Source: Sphingosinicella sp963974575 (lineage in GTDB: Bacteria > Pseudomonadota > Alphaproteobacteria > Sphingomonadales > Sphingomonadaceae). From it: a DNA stretch of 64,000 nt. Below the pieces are notes generated by a model that ran no database searches, was not told the DNA's origin, and saw nothing but the letters and a program-made list of their open reading frames with translations. The translations under genes were made by a program, and so were the position numbers. The stretch's first letter is position 1. Each line of letters opens with the position of its first letter. Below are positions 1 through 8,218 of the stretch, piece by piece. The stretch covers positions 186,001-250,000 of the forward strand of contig NZ_CAXBBQ010000001.1 in assembly GCF_963974575.1 (NCBI RefSeq). Direction: 5' to 3'.

Positions 1-413
1 TCGATCGTCTGCGTGGAGGCGTAGAACTTGGCTTCAAGGTCCGGCACCTGCTGCACGATCTTCGCCGAGCAGATGAGCGCACCCTGCTCTCCGTGCAGGA
101 ACTGCGAAACCGACCATGCCTGCATGTTGCGGCGCAGTTCGATGCGCTCCTGCTTCGACATCTTCTCCCACATCGGCGAGCCGAAGATGCCGATGGTCTG
201 CTCCGGCATACCCTGCGGGTTTTCCCAATCGAGGTCCTGCGACCAGTCGATGCGCTCGGCCGCATCCCACTGCATCTTCTTGCCCTTGGCATAGAGGCTG
301 AGGAGATCGTCGCGATCGTCCGAATATTCGAAATCGAAAACCGTCTGGAATTCCTGCGCGACGCTCCAGGTCGGGCCGCTCGGCGTCAGCTGATACAGAT
401 CCGAAAAAGCCAT
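1..413 (-). CDS. Ferritin-like domain protein (putative diiron), 3' part outside window
   Basis: The gene is cut by the left edge of the window, so only its first 137 codons are visible. Translation starts MAFSDLYQLTPSG from an ATG preceded by GAGGA at good spacing. The visible end carries a helical stretch with HGEQGAL and then PDLEAKFYA. This resembles the first metal-ligand helices of ferritin-like diiron proteins of the AurF/oxygenase kind. The second half of the ligand set lies outside the window, so metal binding cannot be confirmed and no substrate can be named. It lies 22 bases downstream of the MerR gene on the same strand, so the two are probably co-transcribed. Confidence 0.6.
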   Translation of the reverse strand, partial: MAFSDLYQLTPSGPTWSVAQEFQTVFDFEYSDDRDDLLSLYAKGKKMQWDAAERIDWSQDLDWENPQGMPEQTIGIFGSPMWEKMSKQERIELRRNMQAWSVSQFLHGEQGALICSAKIVQQVPDLEAKFYASTQTI

Positions 414-435
414 GACGTATCCTCTTCCCAATGGA

Positions 436-1140
436 TCATGTGTTATCGTTGGCAATTCTGCGCCGGGCCTCCAGCTGACGCAGGATTTCCCGCGTCCGCA
501 TCAGGCTCAGCATTTCGTTGATGGTGGAGATGCCGCGCTCGGCCATGGTCAGCGCTTCGTCGTCGCTGATCTTGCCCGCCGTGTTCTCGAAGAACAGGCG
601 CATCTCCTGCCCCACGAGCCATTCGACGAACTGCACGTACATGGCGCCGCCGCCAACAAAGCCGCGGTCTTCGGTGAAGCCGATGACGTTCATTTCCTTG
701 AGGCAGCGCGCAATCGCGAGATCGCGCGGTCCGAAGCGGCCATCGCGATCGGGGCAAAGCAGGCCTTCCTCAACCGCACGGCCAAGCTCCTCGGTTTTGA
801 AACCGGCTTGTGCGGCAAGCTCTTCCAGCGTCGCGCCCTCGCCGCCGGTGTCGAGCCGGGCGCGGAGCATGGCATCGAGATCGGGAAAGGCATCGGCATG
901 GAGCCAGCGGTCGCCGTCTTCGCCATCGAGCAGTGTGCGGATGATCGCGAGCGGCAGGAAACGTTCCTCCTGCAGGCGCTTGATCGCTTTCAGCCGCGCG
1001 ACGTGCATGTCGTTGTAAAACGCGCTGTTCGCGCTCGCGCGGTCGGGTTCCGGGAGCAAGCCTTCGCGGATGTAGAAGCGGATCGTTTCCCGCCCCACGC
1101 CAGTCAGCCGTTCAAGTTCGCGCATACGCACGCCGTGCAT
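436..1140 (-). CDS. MerR family transcriptional regulator
   Basis: A 234-residue regulator. The N-terminal MerR winged helix is clear (RMRELERLTGVGRETIRFYIREGLLPEP) and is followed by the usual DNA-binding extension and a helical C-terminal region. The effector domain of about 150 residues has no obvious metal-binding cysteine cluster and looks unlike metal sensors such as CueR or ZntR. The start is fixed by AGGAGG just upstream of the ATG. The gene ends 22 bases before the ferritin-like gene, so it probably forms an operon with that gene and may control it. The signal it senses is unknown. Confidence 0.85.
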   Translation of the reverse strand: MHGVRMRELERLTGVGRETIRFYIREGLLPEPDRASANSAFYNDMHVARLKAIKRLQEERFLPLAIIRTLLDGEDGDRWLHADAFPDLDAMLRARLDTGGEGATLEELAAQAGFKTEELGRAVEEGLLCPDRDGRFGPRDLAIARCLKEMNVIGFTEDRGFVGGGAMYVQFVEWLVGQEMRLFFENTAGKISDDEALTMAERGISTINEMLSLMRTREILRQLEARRRIANDNT

Positions 1141-1221
1141 CTCCCTCCTGAGCGCGACTCGGAAGCTATCAGGTTTTACGGAGTTGTCATACGCAAAATC
1201 TGATAGGGTCGCCGTCCTCCC

Positions 1222-1914
1222 CTATAGGGCATCGTGGAAGATAATCCCGAGGGTTCGCCGCTCGCCGCGTTCGATGCTGGAAACGCCGTGGCGCAGCTGT
1301 GTTCGATACGCGCCGCGCGGGCCTTGCCGCGGCCGGTCGCGCACCGGCAGGATGGTGACCGCGCCCTGCGGCGCCAGCACCGCCTCGCAGCGTGATTGGC
1401 GGCGCGGGCGATTCTCGACGAGCACGAGCGCGCCGCCATCGAAATCCACCCCCGGTCGATCGAGTTGGACCACCAGCTGCAGTGGGAAATGCACCGGGCC
1501 GTAAAGATCCTGGTGCAGGCAATTGTAGTCCCCAGGCCCATAGCGGAGCAGCAGCGGCGTCGGCCGCATCTGCCCGGCGGCGCGGCAGCGTTCGATGAGT
1601 GCCGCGTGCGTCGGCGGCCAGTCGGCGGGCAGGCCGAGGCGCTCCGCCCAGCCGTTCGCGATGCGTGCAAGATGCGGATAGAGCGCATCGCGCAGCGACG
1701 CGACGACGGGCGGCAGAGGGTAGGCGAAGTAGCGGTAACTGCCCCGCCCATAGCCGTGCCGGGCCATCACCACCGTACTGCGAAACGCGGCGTCGTCGTT
1801 GAAGCTCTCCGCCAAAGCAGCGCAGGCGTCGGCATCGAGCAGCGGCGGCGTCACTGCGTAACTGCGCTCCTCCAGCATGGCTTCAAGCGCGTTCCAGTCG
1901 AGCGCGATCGTCAT
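1222..1914 (-). CDS. 2OG-Fe(II) oxygenase, coupled to ada
   Basis: A 230-residue protein with the iron ligands of the 2-oxoglutarate/Fe(II) dioxygenase fold: His134-x-Asp136 (in CLHQDLYG), a distal His209 (in LRHGVSS) and an Arg220 suited to bind 2-oxoglutarate. Its start overlaps the ada stop by four bases (ATGA), so the two are translationally coupled and probably co-induced by alkylation damage. That points to oxidative repair or hydroxylation linked to the adaptive response. The protein does not look like canonical AlkB in its substrate region, so the substrate is unknown. Family assignment is firm; the role is inferred. Confidence 0.82.
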   Translation of the reverse strand: MTIALDWNALEAMLEERSYAVTPPLLDADACAALAESFNDDAAFRSTVVMARHGYGRGSYRYFAYPLPPVVASLRDALYPHLARIANGWAERLGLPADWPPTHAALIERCRAAGQMRPTPLLLRYGPGDYNCLHQDLYGPVHFPLQLVVQLDRPGVDFDGGALVLVENRPRRQSRCEAVLAPQGAVTILPVRDRPRQGPRGAYRTQLRHGVSSIERGERRTLGIIFHDAL

Positions 1915-2999
1915 GCCCCACGGCCCTGCTTCCGCTCGACGTCCAGAAGCGCGCGCTTCCGCTCCACACCCCAGCGATAACCGCCGATCCCGCCGTCGCC
2001 GCGCAGAACACGGTGGCAGGGGACCAGAACGGCGACCCGGTTCGCGCCGCAGGCGGATGCTGCAGCGCGGACGGCGCTGGGCGCACCGATCCCGGCGGCG
2101 ACTTCCGCATAAGAGACGACGCTGCCGCTCGGCACGCTGAGCAGGAAGCGCCAGACCTTCATCTGGAATGCCGTGCCGCGCAGATCGACAGGGATATCGG
2201 GATGCGGCGCACCTTCCGCGAGATACGCCCGAAGCGCATCGATCCAGGCATCGAGCTGCGGCGACGCGGCGGCATCCGAGGGCGCGATGTCGGCGCGCGG
2301 GAATTCGGCCTGCAACCGGGCGACGAGCGTGCTTTCATCATCACCGAAATCGACTGCACAAACGCCTCGTGTCGTGGCCGCCATCAGCAGCAGGCCGAGG
2401 CCGGTCGGGCGGCACGCCCACGCGATCGTTTCACCTGCACCGCCCGCGCGGTAGGCCGCGGGGGTCATGCCGAGATGGCCGTCCACCCTCTCGTAGGCGC
2501 GGCTCGTCGATCCGAAACCGGCCTCGAAGATCGCACCCGCGACGCCGTCGCCCTCTTTCAGGCTGGCCTTCAGCCGCTTCATCCGCAGCCCCGTCTGGAA
2601 TGCTTTCGGACTGACGCCGATCACCGCCGTGAAGGCCCGCTGCACCTGGAAGCTGCTAAGTCCCGCAATCTCCGCGAGACGAGCGAGCGGCAGCGGCGTA
2701 TCGGCGTGCGTCTCGATATAGCGCGCGAGCGACGCCATCTTCTCCGCTGCCGGATCGCGCCCCTCGATCGCGCCGGGGCGGCAGCGCAGGCACGCCCGGT
2801 AGCCGTCCGCCTCGGCAGCCATACCGCTTAGATAAAAGCGCACGTTCTCGCGCTTCGGGGTTCGCGCCGGGCACGACGGGCGGCAATAGACCCCCGACCG
2901 TTTCACGGCATAGACGAACCGCCCATCGAACGTGCGATCCCTTCGCACGACGGCATCCCAGAATATCGGCTGATCGGCCAATTCCGTTTCCATGATCAT
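1911..2999 (-). CDS. ada: Bifunctional transcriptional regulator / O6-methylguanine-DNA methyltransferase Ada
   Basis: A 362-residue protein with the full Ada arrangement. The N-terminal zinc and methylphosphotriester domain has Cys39, Cys43, Cys70 and Cys73. An AraC-type helix-turn-helix follows (residues about 90-185), then the C-terminal methyltransferase with PCHRV, whose Cys328 accepts the methyl group. By analogy with Escherichia coli, methylation of the N-terminal cysteine turns it into an activator of its own operon. AGGAGG lies five bases before the ATG at 2999. It is the first gene of a unit with the 2OG oxygenase and is divergent from the exporter gene. I found no convincing Ada box in the 163-base divergent region. 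Confidence 0.95.
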   Translation of the reverse strand: MIMETELADQPIFWDAVVRRDRTFDGRFVYAVKRSGVYCRPSCPARTPKRENVRFYLSGMAAEADGYRACLRCRPGAIEGRDPAAEKMASLARYIETHADTPLPLARLAEIAGLSSFQVQRAFTAVIGVSPKAFQTGLRMKRLKASLKEGDGVAGAIFEAGFGSTSRAYERVDGHLGMTPAAYRAGGAGETIAWACRPTGLGLLLMAATTRGVCAVDFGDDESTLVARLQAEFPRADIAPSDAAASPQLDAWIDALRAYLAEGAPHPDIPVDLRGTAFQMKVWRFLLSVPSGSVVSYAEVAAGIGAPSAVRAAASACGANRVAVLVPCHRVLRGDGGIGGYRWGVERKRALLDVERKQGRGA

Positions 3000-3162
3000 C
3001 TGCTCCTCCTTTTCGGACAGGCCCGCAAGCTAGGCGCGCCGGAAGCGGCAGACGTTCCGATCCTTGCAGCGATACGCACGGCCCAAATTTTGTCTCGATA
3101 CAGGCGCATATTGGCGGCAAAGGTGGTGGCGGGAGACTCCCCGCTGGGTTAGTCAGGACGGC

Positions 3163-4077
3163 ATGGACATCTATCTCCCGATCGCCGAACTCAGCGTCAA
3201 TTCGCTGGTGATTGTGGGGTTCGGCGTTCTTGTCGGCTTCATGTCCGGCATGTTCGGCGTCGGCGGCGGCTTCCTGACCACGCCGATGCTGATCTTCTAT
3301 GGGATTCCACCCGCGGTTGCGGTCGCATCGTCCGCCACGCAGATCACCGGATCGAGCGTCTCTGGCGCGCTCGCGCACTGGCGGCGCGGCGGCGTCGATC
3401 TCAAGATGGGGGCCGTCCTCGTGGCGGGCGGCATTGTGGGCTCCGGGATCGGCTCCTACGTGTTCAAGCTGCTCCAGAAAATCGGCCAGATCGATATCAC
3501 CATCTCCCTGATCTACGTGGTGTTCCTGTCGACGATGGGCGGACTGATGCTCGTGGAATCGTGGCAGACGCTGCGGCGCGCGCGCGCCGGCGAAATCCGC
3601 CGCGTGAAGCTGCACCCGCACATCCCGTTCATCGCGGCACTGCCGTGGAAGATGCGTTTCTACAAGTCGGGCCTCTACATCTCCCCACTCGCGCCGTTCG
3701 GCATCGGCGTGGCTGTCGGCATCCTGACCTTCATCATGGGCATTGGCGGCGGCTTCATCATGGTGCCGGCAATGATCTACCTGCTCGGCATGTCCGTCTC
3801 GGTCGTGGTCGGCACCTCGCTGTTCCAGATCGTGTTCACGACCGCCGTGGTCACGCTGCTCCACGCCGTACAATCGAAAACGGTCGATATCGTGCTTGCG
3901 CTGATGCTGCTGATCGGCGGTGTCATCGGCGCGCAGATCGGCGCGCGCATGGCGCAGCGCCTGCCGCCTGAAAAACTGCGATTCGGGCTCGCGCTACTCG
4001 TCGTCGCGGTGGCGATCCGCCTGCTCGTGGGCCTGACGTGGACGCCGAGCGAGCTTTATTCGGTCTTTACTGAATGA
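3163..4077 (+). CDS. TSUP (TauE/SafE) family sulfite/sulfonate-type exporter
   Basis: A polytopic inner-membrane protein of 304 residues with two related halves. Each half carries a glycine-rich signature (SGMFGVGGGFLTTP near the start and FIMGIGGGFIMVPA in the middle), which is typical of the TSUP/DUF81 family. Members move sulfite, sulfoacetate or other small anions out of the cell; the substrate here cannot be told. I chose the ATG at 3163 (MDIYLPIAEL) because it opens directly into the first membrane segment. A longer in-frame reading adds a charged, non-conserved leader. The next gene starts inside the last codons of this one. Confidence 0.88.
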   Translation: MDIYLPIAELSVNSLVIVGFGVLVGFMSGMFGVGGGFLTTPMLIFYGIPPAVAVASSATQITGSSVSGALAHWRRGGVDLKMGAVLVAGGIVGSGIGSYVFKLLQKIGQIDITISLIYVVFLSTMGGLMLVESWQTLRRARAGEIRRVKLHPHIPFIAALPWKMRFYKSGLYISPLAPFGIGVAVGILTFIMGIGGGFIMVPAMIYLLGMSVSVVVGTSLFQIVFTTAVVTLLHAVQSKTVDIVLALMLLIGGVIGAQIGARMAQRLPPEKLRFGLALLVVAVAIRLLVGLTWTPSELYSVFTE

Positions 4078-4820
4078 AGCGGTTCTGGCTGCCCCTGTTC
4101 CTTCTGCTGCTGCCTGCGGCAGCGCCGCCGCGGCTGATCACCGATATCAGCCACAGCAAGATCGACATCGTCTACAGCTTCGCGGGCGCCGAACTGCTGA
4201 TCTTCGGTGCGATCCAGTATCCGGGCGGGCAGACACCCGACGAGCGCCCCGACATCGCAGTGATCGTGCGCGGACCGCCCGAAGCGGTGACAGTGCGACG
4301 CAAGGCGCGCGTCGCGGGCATCTGGATCAACACGCGCGCGGTGCGCTTCGAGACGGCGCCGTCGTTCTACAGCGTCGCGACCACACGCCCGATTTCGGAG
4401 CTGGTCAACGACGAGACGGCGGCGATTTACGAACTCGGCCTCTCGCACCTGCAGCTTTCGCCGGTTTCGAGCGATGCCGGCGATATCCGCACCTTCGAGC
4501 AGGGCTTCCTCAGCCTGCGCCGCCGGGAGGGCCTGTATGCTGATGACGCGCAGGGGGTCGAACTTACCGAAAACGTGCTTTACCGCGCGCGCATCCAGAT
4601 CCCGAGCCAGGTGCCGGTGGGCAATTACACGGTCGAAATCCACCTGATCGACGAAGGCAAGGTGGTGGCGAGCGCGATGCGCGAGATCAGCATCGACAAA
4701 TCCGGCTTCGAGCGGCAGGTTTCCGTCGCCGCCGAGGAGCACAGCTTCTCCTACGGGATGCTTGCGGTCGTGCTGGCACTGCTGCTCGGCTGGGGCGCCG
4801 GGCTCTTTACGCGGCGATAA
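4074..4820 (+). CDS. TIGR02186-type membrane-anchored periplasmic protein
   Basis: A 248-residue protein with an N-terminal signal peptide (MKRFWLPLFLLLLPAAA), a beta-rich extracytoplasmic region and one C-terminal membrane helix (YGMLAVVLALLLGWGAGLF) ending in arginines. This layout matches the TIGR02186 family, which is commonly encoded beside TSUP exporters in alphaproteobacteria. It overlaps the exporter stop by four bases (ATGA), so the two are coupled and probably act as one transport unit. The biochemical role is not known. The family call is from memory of the sequence type. Confidence 0.75.
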   Translation: MKRFWLPLFLLLLPAAAPPRLITDISHSKIDIVYSFAGAELLIFGAIQYPGGQTPDERPDIAVIVRGPPEAVTVRRKARVAGIWINTRAVRFETAPSFYSVATTRPISELVNDETAAIYELGLSHLQLSPVSSDAGDIRTFEQGFLSLRRREGLYADDAQGVELTENVLYRARIQIPSQVPVGNYTVEIHLIDEGKVVASAMREISIDKSGFERQVSVAAEEHSFSYGMLAVVLALLLGWGAGLFTRR

Positions 4821-4886
4821 ACGCTTCTTTATCCCTTCGCTGTTACACCGCTGCGGCAAAGCCTTATCGCAGTGAAGGAGTACGTC

Positions 4887-6572
4887 TTGGATCAGTCGTT
4901 CATGCCGGTGAGCCCGTCGTCGGCCGATGGTCACAACGTCTTCATGCAGCCGCAGAAGGCCGCCAGCCTGCCAAGCACGTGCGTGATCGGCCGCGTGCGC
5001 GAGATCGCGGGCGGCTCGGCGATCTGCAGCTTCGATCCGACGCAGCTGAAGGCGATCTCCGGCCACGAAGACACGACCGTCGCCATGTCCGGGCAGGTCG
5101 GCAGCCAGGTGAAGATGCGCGTCGGCGACCTCTGGCTGCTCGGCAACGTGCGCGACATGCGCCTGGATGAAGCGGGCGCCGTCATTCTCTCGCACATCGA
5201 CTTCCTTGGCGAAGGCCCCGAAGATCCCGCGACCGGATCGATGAAAGCGTTCCGCCGCGGCGTGACGCGCTATCCGGTGCCCGGCGATCAAGTTTTCACG
5301 GTCTCGCGCGCCGACCTTGTGCTGGTGTTCGCCGCCGAAGACCGGCCGCACATCGAGATCGGCACCGTCTACCCCACCGAAGACGTGCGCGGCTCACTGC
5401 TCATCGATGCGATGCTCGGCAAGCATTTCGCGCTGCTCGGCTCAACCGGTACGGGTAAATCGACGAGCGCGGCGCTGATCCTGCACCGCATCGTCGAGAA
5501 GGCGCCCAAGGGCCACATCATGATGCTCGACCCGCACGGCGAATATGCCGCGGCGTTCAGCTCGAACGGCATGATCTTCAACGTCGACAACCTCAACCTG
5601 CCGTACTGGCTGATGAACTTCGAGGAACACTGCGAGGTGTTCATCACCACGGACGGTTCCGAGCGCGAGAAGGACATGGACGTGCTGGCCAAGTGCCTGC
5701 TCGCCGCACGGTCCAAGAGCCGCATCGCCGAATCGCTCGGCAAGATGACGGTCGATTCGCCGGTGCCCTACCTGCTTTCAGACCTGCTCGGCGCCATCAA
5801 CGCGCAGATGGGCAAGCTCGACAAGGCGAGCGACCTCGGGCCGTACATGCGGCTGAAAACCAAGATCGAGGAGCTGAAAGGCGATCCGCGCTACGCTTTC
5901 ATGTTCAACGGCCTGCTCGTTTCGGATTCGATGGCGCCGTTCCTTTCGAAGATCTTCCGGCTTCCGGCAGAAGGCAAGCCGATCTCGATCGTCGACCTTT
6001 CGGGCGTGCCCTCCGACATCGTGACCGTTGTGGTCGCGGTGCTTGCGCGCATGGTGTTCGACTATGCGATCTGGGCACGGCGCGAGCCGCAGCGGCCGAT
6101 CCTGCTCGTCTGCGAGGAGGCGCACCGCTACGTGCCCTCGGACCGCGAGACAAAGGGCGTCGCGGTTCGCAAGGTTCTGGAACGCATCGCCAAGGAAGGT
6201 CGTAAATACGGCGTTTCGCTGGGCCTCATCACGCAGCGCCCGTCGGACCTTGCCGAAGGCGTGCTCTCGCAGTGCGGAACGATCATCTCCATGCGCCTCA
6301 ACAACGAACGCGACCAGATGTACGTGCGGAACGCGATGCCGGAAGGCGCGCGCGGCTTCCTCGATTCGATCCCCGCGCTCCGCAACCGCGAATGCATCAT
6401 CTGCGGTGAGGGTGTTTCGATCCCGATCCGCGTACGGCTCGACGATCTCGCGCCGCAGCTTCGCCCGGCATCGGACGACCCACTGTTCAGCCAGCTCTGG
6501 ACCGAGGAAGGCGACGAGGCGGGAATCCTCAGCCGCACGATCCACCGCTGGCGTGGGCAAGGTCGCGGCTAG
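4887..6572 (+). CDS. HerA-like DUF87 ATPase
   Basis: An ATPase of about 561 residues. It has an N-terminal HAS-barrel-like region, then Walker A GSTGTGKST and Walker B LVCEEAHRY, and later LITQRPSDLAEGVLSQCGT, as in HerA/FtsK-related hexameric translocases. HerA proteins pump DNA, usually together with the nuclease NurA; no NurA-like gene is visible nearby. The likely start is the TTG at 4887, with AAGGAG six bases upstream; a GTG at 4872 lies in front of that ribosome binding site. The stop codon shares a CTAG tetranucleotide with the stop of the convergent LysR gene. Confidence 0.8.
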   Translation: MDQSFMPVSPSSADGHNVFMQPQKAASLPSTCVIGRVREIAGGSAICSFDPTQLKAISGHEDTTVAMSGQVGSQVKMRVGDLWLLGNVRDMRLDEAGAVILSHIDFLGEGPEDPATGSMKAFRRGVTRYPVPGDQVFTVSRADLVLVFAAEDRPHIEIGTVYPTEDVRGSLLIDAMLGKHFALLGSTGTGKSTSAALILHRIVEKAPKGHIMMLDPHGEYAAAFSSNGMIFNVDNLNLPYWLMNFEEHCEVFITTDGSEREKDMDVLAKCLLAARSKSRIAESLGKMTVDSPVPYLLSDLLGAINAQMGKLDKASDLGPYMRLKTKIEELKGDPRYAFMFNGLLVSDSMAPFLSKIFRLPAEGKPISIVDLSGVPSDIVTVVVAVLARMVFDYAIWARREPQRPILLVCEEAHRYVPSDRETKGVAVRKVLERIAKEGRKYGVSLGLITQRPSDLAEGVLSQCGTIISMRLNNERDQMYVRNAMPEGARGFLDSIPALRNRECIICGEGVSIPIRVRLDDLAPQLRPASDDPLFSQLWTEEGDEAGILSRTIHRWRGQGRG

Positions 6573-7507
6573 GAAGCAGCCTTTATCGCGGCCCAGCAGG
6601 GATCCCACGTCGGTTCCGGGCCAAAGCGCGCGGCAAGGAAATCGACGAGGGCGCGGACCCGCGCCGTCGCGCTACGGCCGGGCGGCATGACCGCGTAGAG
6701 GCCCGTTTCGGCCGGCGCCCATTCGGCGAGCACGATCTCCACGCTTCCTTTCGCGAGCGACGGCGAGGCGATGAAGGTGGGCAGCATGGCGATGCCGAGG
6801 CCCGCTTCCACGGCGGCGAGCAGCATCTCGCCGCTGTTCGCACGAAGCCGCGTGCGGCCCTTCACATATTCGCTGCGCCCGTCGATTTCGAACCGCCAGG
6901 CTTCCGAAGGCGCGACATTTGCGTACTGAAGCACGTCGTGATCCGCGATTTCGCGGGGATGCGACGGCGTTCCCATGCGCGCAAGATAGGCGGGGCTGGC
7001 GATCGCGAGCGCGCGGATCGGTGCGAGCTTGCGCGCAATAAGTGTCGAATCGGCAAGCTGGCCGATGCGGACGGCCAGATCGAGCCCCTCGCCGATTATG
7101 TCGGCACGGCGGTCGTCGAAGGCGATGTCGAACTCGACGCGGGGATGCGCGGCGGCGAACTCCGCAAGCGCGGGCGCGAGGTAGGCGAGGCCGAACGAAA
7201 GCGGCGCGGAAAGGCGGATCGGTCCTGCGATCTCGGCCATCGCGGCAGCGACCGCATCACGGGCCGCTTCCAGCCCGGCAATCGCCTCCCGAACGCGCCC
7301 GAAATAGTCCACGCCGACATCCGTCGGCCGCGCGCCCTGCGCGCTGCGCGTCAGCAGCCGGGCGCCAAGCGCGGCTTCGAGCCGCGCGACGCGGCGGCTG
7401 ACGATCGACTTCGAGATGCCGAGGCGCTCCGCTGCGCGGCTGAAGCTGCCGGTTTCGACGACCGCGACGAGCGCCGCGATATCGGAAAGATCGCTCGACT
7501 GTTCCAT
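6569..7507 (-). CDS. LysR family transcriptional regulator
   Basis: A LysR regulator of about 312 residues. The N-terminal winged helix is clear (FSRAAERLGISKSIVSRRVARLEAALGARLL) and the periplasmic-binding-like effector domain fills residues about 90-300. I prefer the ATG at 7507 (MEQSSDLSDI) over a TTG three codons upstream. It is divergent from the azoreductase gene with 93 bases between, which contain inverted repeats that could be its operator. It therefore probably controls azoR, and perhaps itself. It ends convergently against the HerA-like gene, the two stop codons overlapping. Confidence 0.88.
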   Translation of the reverse strand: MEQSSDLSDIAALVAVVETGSFSRAAERLGISKSIVSRRVARLEAALGARLLTRSAQGARPTDVGVDYFGRVREAIAGLEAARDAVAAAMAEIAGPIRLSAPLSFGLAYLAPALAEFAAAHPRVEFDIAFDDRRADIIGEGLDLAVRIGQLADSTLIARKLAPIRALAIASPAYLARMGTPSHPREIADHDVLQYANVAPSEAWRFEIDGRSEYVKGRTRLRANSGEMLLAAVEAGLGIAMLPTFIASPSLAKGSVEIVLAEWAPAETGLYAVMPPGRSATARVRALVDFLAARFGPEPTWDPCWAAIKAAS

Positions 7508-7518
7508 TTCATGCAACC

Positions 7519-7554
7519 CCGGTGTTCGTGTTGCTGCGCTATCGGCAACACCGG
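7519..7554. promoter_or_regulatory. Inverted repeat between lysR and azoR, candidate LysR operator
   Basis: Perfect 8-base arms CCGGTGTT (7519-7526) and AACACCGG (7547-7554) flank 20 bases in the divergent region. A second repeat lies inside it, GTTGC (7530-7534) and GCAAC (7545-7549), with a slightly different centre. Position and symmetry fit a LysR binding site; binding is inferred. Confidence 0.45.
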
Positions 7555-7600
7555 TCGCACATTAGCTAGGGGTCTGCAACCGAGAACAAGGACCAGACCC

Positions 7601-8215
7601 ATGCAGAACATTCTTGTCGTGCAAAGCAGCGCACTCGGCGACGCATCGGCGTCGCGGAGCCTGATCAACGATTTCCTTGCGGTCGTCGGAACGAACACAA
7701 ACGTCGCGACCCGCGACGTCGGTGAAAACCCCCTGCCGCATCTTTCGGGCGCGACGCTCGGCGGTTTCAGCGGCGCCGACAGCCCGGAGGCGGCTGCTGA
7801 ACGCGCGCTTTCCGATGAACTGATCGCCGAACTTCAGGCCGCGGACGTCGTCGTGATCGGCGCGCCGATGTATAATTTCGGTATCACCTCGAACCTCAAG
7901 AGCTGGTTCGACCGCGTCCTGCGCGCTGGCGTTACCTTCCACTACACGGCGGAAGGGCCTGTCGGTCATCTTTCCGGCAAGCACGTCATCGTCGTCGAGA
8001 CGCGCGGTGGCTTCTACAGCGAAGGAGACGGCAAGGCGCTCGACGCGCAGGAGCCGCACATCCGCGCCATGCTGAACTTCATCGGCATCACCGACATCAC
8101 GTTCGTCCGCGCCGAACGCCTGGCGATTTCGCCCGAAGCGCGCACGGAATCGATCGCCGCTGCGGCTGATGAACTCAAAAAACTCGGTGCAGAGAGGTTC
8201 GCTCTGGCTGCGTAG
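7601..8215 (+). CDS. azoR: FMN-dependent NADH-azoreductase
   Basis: A 204-residue flavodoxin-like protein of the AzoR family. Visible marks are the N-terminal phosphate-binding region (VVQSSALGDASASRSL), APMYNFGITSNLKSWFDRV and VVETRGGFYSEG. These enzymes use NAD(P)H to reduce quinones and azo bonds and act as cytoplasmic detoxification enzymes, usually as homodimers with FMN. Length is standard. It is divergently transcribed from a LysR regulator, a common arrangement for quinone-responsive control. It converges with the dipeptidase gene with three bases between the stops, leaving no room for a terminator. Confidence 0.92.
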   Translation: MQNILVVQSSALGDASASRSLINDFLAVVGTNTNVATRDVGENPLPHLSGATLGGFSGADSPEAAAERALSDELIAELQAADVVVIGAPMYNFGITSNLKSWFDRVLRAGVTFHYTAEGPVGHLSGKHVIVVETRGGFYSEGDGKALDAQEPHIRAMLNFIGITDITFVRAERLAISPEARTESIAAAADELKKLGAERFALAA

Positions 8216-8218
8216 TGT

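Noticed and set aside
412..1203. Long plus-strand reading frame opposite the MerR gene
   Set aside because: It mirrors the MerR codons, has no ribosome binding site and no family resemblance.
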